A stretch of 64,000 bases of DNA from Terebella lapidaria (lineage: Eukaryota; Annelida; Polychaeta; Terebellida; Terebellidae), in contig OX424564.1 in NCBI GenBank assembly GCA_949152475.1, forward strand, positions 32,858,165 through 32,922,164. Reading direction: 5' to 3'. A model generated the notes under the pieces. That model had not been told where the DNA came from. It did not search any database and worked only from the letters and a program-made list of their open reading frames with translations. A program made the position numbers and the translations under genes. This document shows, in pieces, positions 63,031 to 64,000 of this stretch. Numbering within the stretch: the stretch's first letter is position 1; each line of letters begins with the position of its first letter.

Positions 63031-64000
63031 AAATCAGAACAGAACTTTTGCATGAATGAGCCATAAAAGTTGTACCACAAAAGCACAAGGTTATATGGCA
63101 TAGAGTTCTTCACAATGTACATTGTTCAAGTTTTGTTTGTATGTGACTTGTGACTCATGTCCTTGCAAGCTTCGCAAATTAAAAAAAAATAACCGGAATG
63201 GTGGGTGTATAGGTATAAATAGCCGGGCATGTTCATGCTGTAATTTTCCTACTTTCTCAGATATCAGTGTGACCTTACTCTTTAAAAACAGAGTTTGTTT
63301 GAATGCCTTTCCACCCGGCCTTCTCTTTACCGACAAAGGAAGTCCATGTACGTGTCATCCGTTTAATTACAGACTGGTCATCTGCAGACTGCACTGTCTG
63401 ATCAGGCTTTCCATATTCATTAAACTTTTTTCCCCCTTCCATACATGTGTGTTCCTCCTTCCCATTTTTGCCATTTTTTTTTTTTTGCTTTTTCTCCCGA
63501 AGCCTAGGGTTTTAAATGTCTATCACAATGTCCACTGGCCATCCCAAAGTTCGCTCTGTCTAATTATCGTTGGACGGTTCCACCGCTGTGCTGTGTGGCA
63601 TGAAATTCAAATCATGCCCCGGTATTGAAATTGGACTGACGAATTTCGTATGCCTGAGCAAGTCCACTGTCTACAGTGGGAGCCAGTGCGTTATGAACGC
63701 GTTAACGAGACGACCAGTACGATTGAATCATTGTGGTTCTTCGTGTACTGACCTTGCGCCTTTTACATTTATACAAATGTGACATTCCGCCCCCCCCCCC
63801 CCCCATCGCCCTTCGAGCAAACGTTGTTGCAGGTAGTTACGTTGTCATTTTGATTTTTCGTGCACTCCACGGTTTTGATTCTTACTCGTTGACAATGATT
63901 TCCACAAGAAACAATCGATCAAGAACAGTGATAACTCCTTTGTTCCTCTCCAGGGTGACTTGAGCAGGGGAGAACAGGGCAAAGACGTTAAATAAAAGAT

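Larger units (their letters stand above)
57700..64000. other. Start of the next ZFHX intron; no further exon recognised
   Basis: The first coding exon ends in phase 1 and no following stretch shows homeodomain or zinc-finger sequence. AT-rich, with G tracts at 61043-61053 and 61902-61917, C15 at 63790-63804 and an ATGCAAAT octamer at 58304-58311. Confidence 0.7.

Overview
This window is eukaryotic nuclear DNA, most likely from a mollusc and probably a bivalve. It is about 94% non-coding, has spliceosomal signals, and is full of poly-G/poly-C tracts, TA-flanked MITEs and a tandem satellite of the GACCTTGAATTTGACCT type that I associate with bivalve genomes. The phylum call is inference from repeat style; no marker gene fixes it.

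Only one protein-coding gene can be recognised: the large first coding exon of a ZFHX3/ZFHX4-type (Drosophila zfh2-type) zinc-finger homeobox transcription factor on the + strand. The exon is 53975-57693, with its start codon at 54072. It encodes 1207 residues with eight canonical and one degenerate C2H2/U1-like zinc fingers, then ends at a consensus phase-1 splice donor. The homeodomains expected for this family are not in the window, so at least 6.3 kb of intron follows. The rest looks like the 5' regulatory domain and 5'-UTR introns of this gene: a long desert with CpG-rich pockets, many TAATTA-type homeodomain-like sites and a few plausible non-coding exons. The best of these are 15434-15488 and a TATA-associated candidate first exon near 38230-38326.

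Layout: 1-2.2 kb no gene; 2259-3407 a foldback-type DNA element with long inverted arms built from a ~20-bp palindromic unit and flanked by a GATACC duplication; 5925-6102 a TA-flanked MITE; 6.1-15.4 kb desert with CpG-rich pockets; 15434-15488 candidate UTR exon; 17443-17537 weak cysteine-rich exon candidate; 18199-18360 possible MITE; 18987-19281 and 23274-23568 two copies of one 295-bp MITE family; 24-37 kb desert with a CA microsatellite, nuclear-receptor half-site strings and CpG-rich pockets; 37.1-38.33 kb CpG-rich block ending in a TATA box and a splice donor; 38.3-53.97 kb putative first intron, holding a 2.9-kb terminal-inverted-repeat element filled with a ~134-bp satellite (50561-53475) that ends 500 bp before the coding exon; 53975-57693 coding exon; 57694-64000 next intron.

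No CRISPR array, bacterial operon, retroviral or LINE coding region, or rRNA gene was seen. tRNA genes were looked for only by eye. No clearly new protein system is present. The most unusual items are the two structured repeat elements, especially the satellite carrying regular nuclear-receptor-type half-sites next to a transcription-factor exon.
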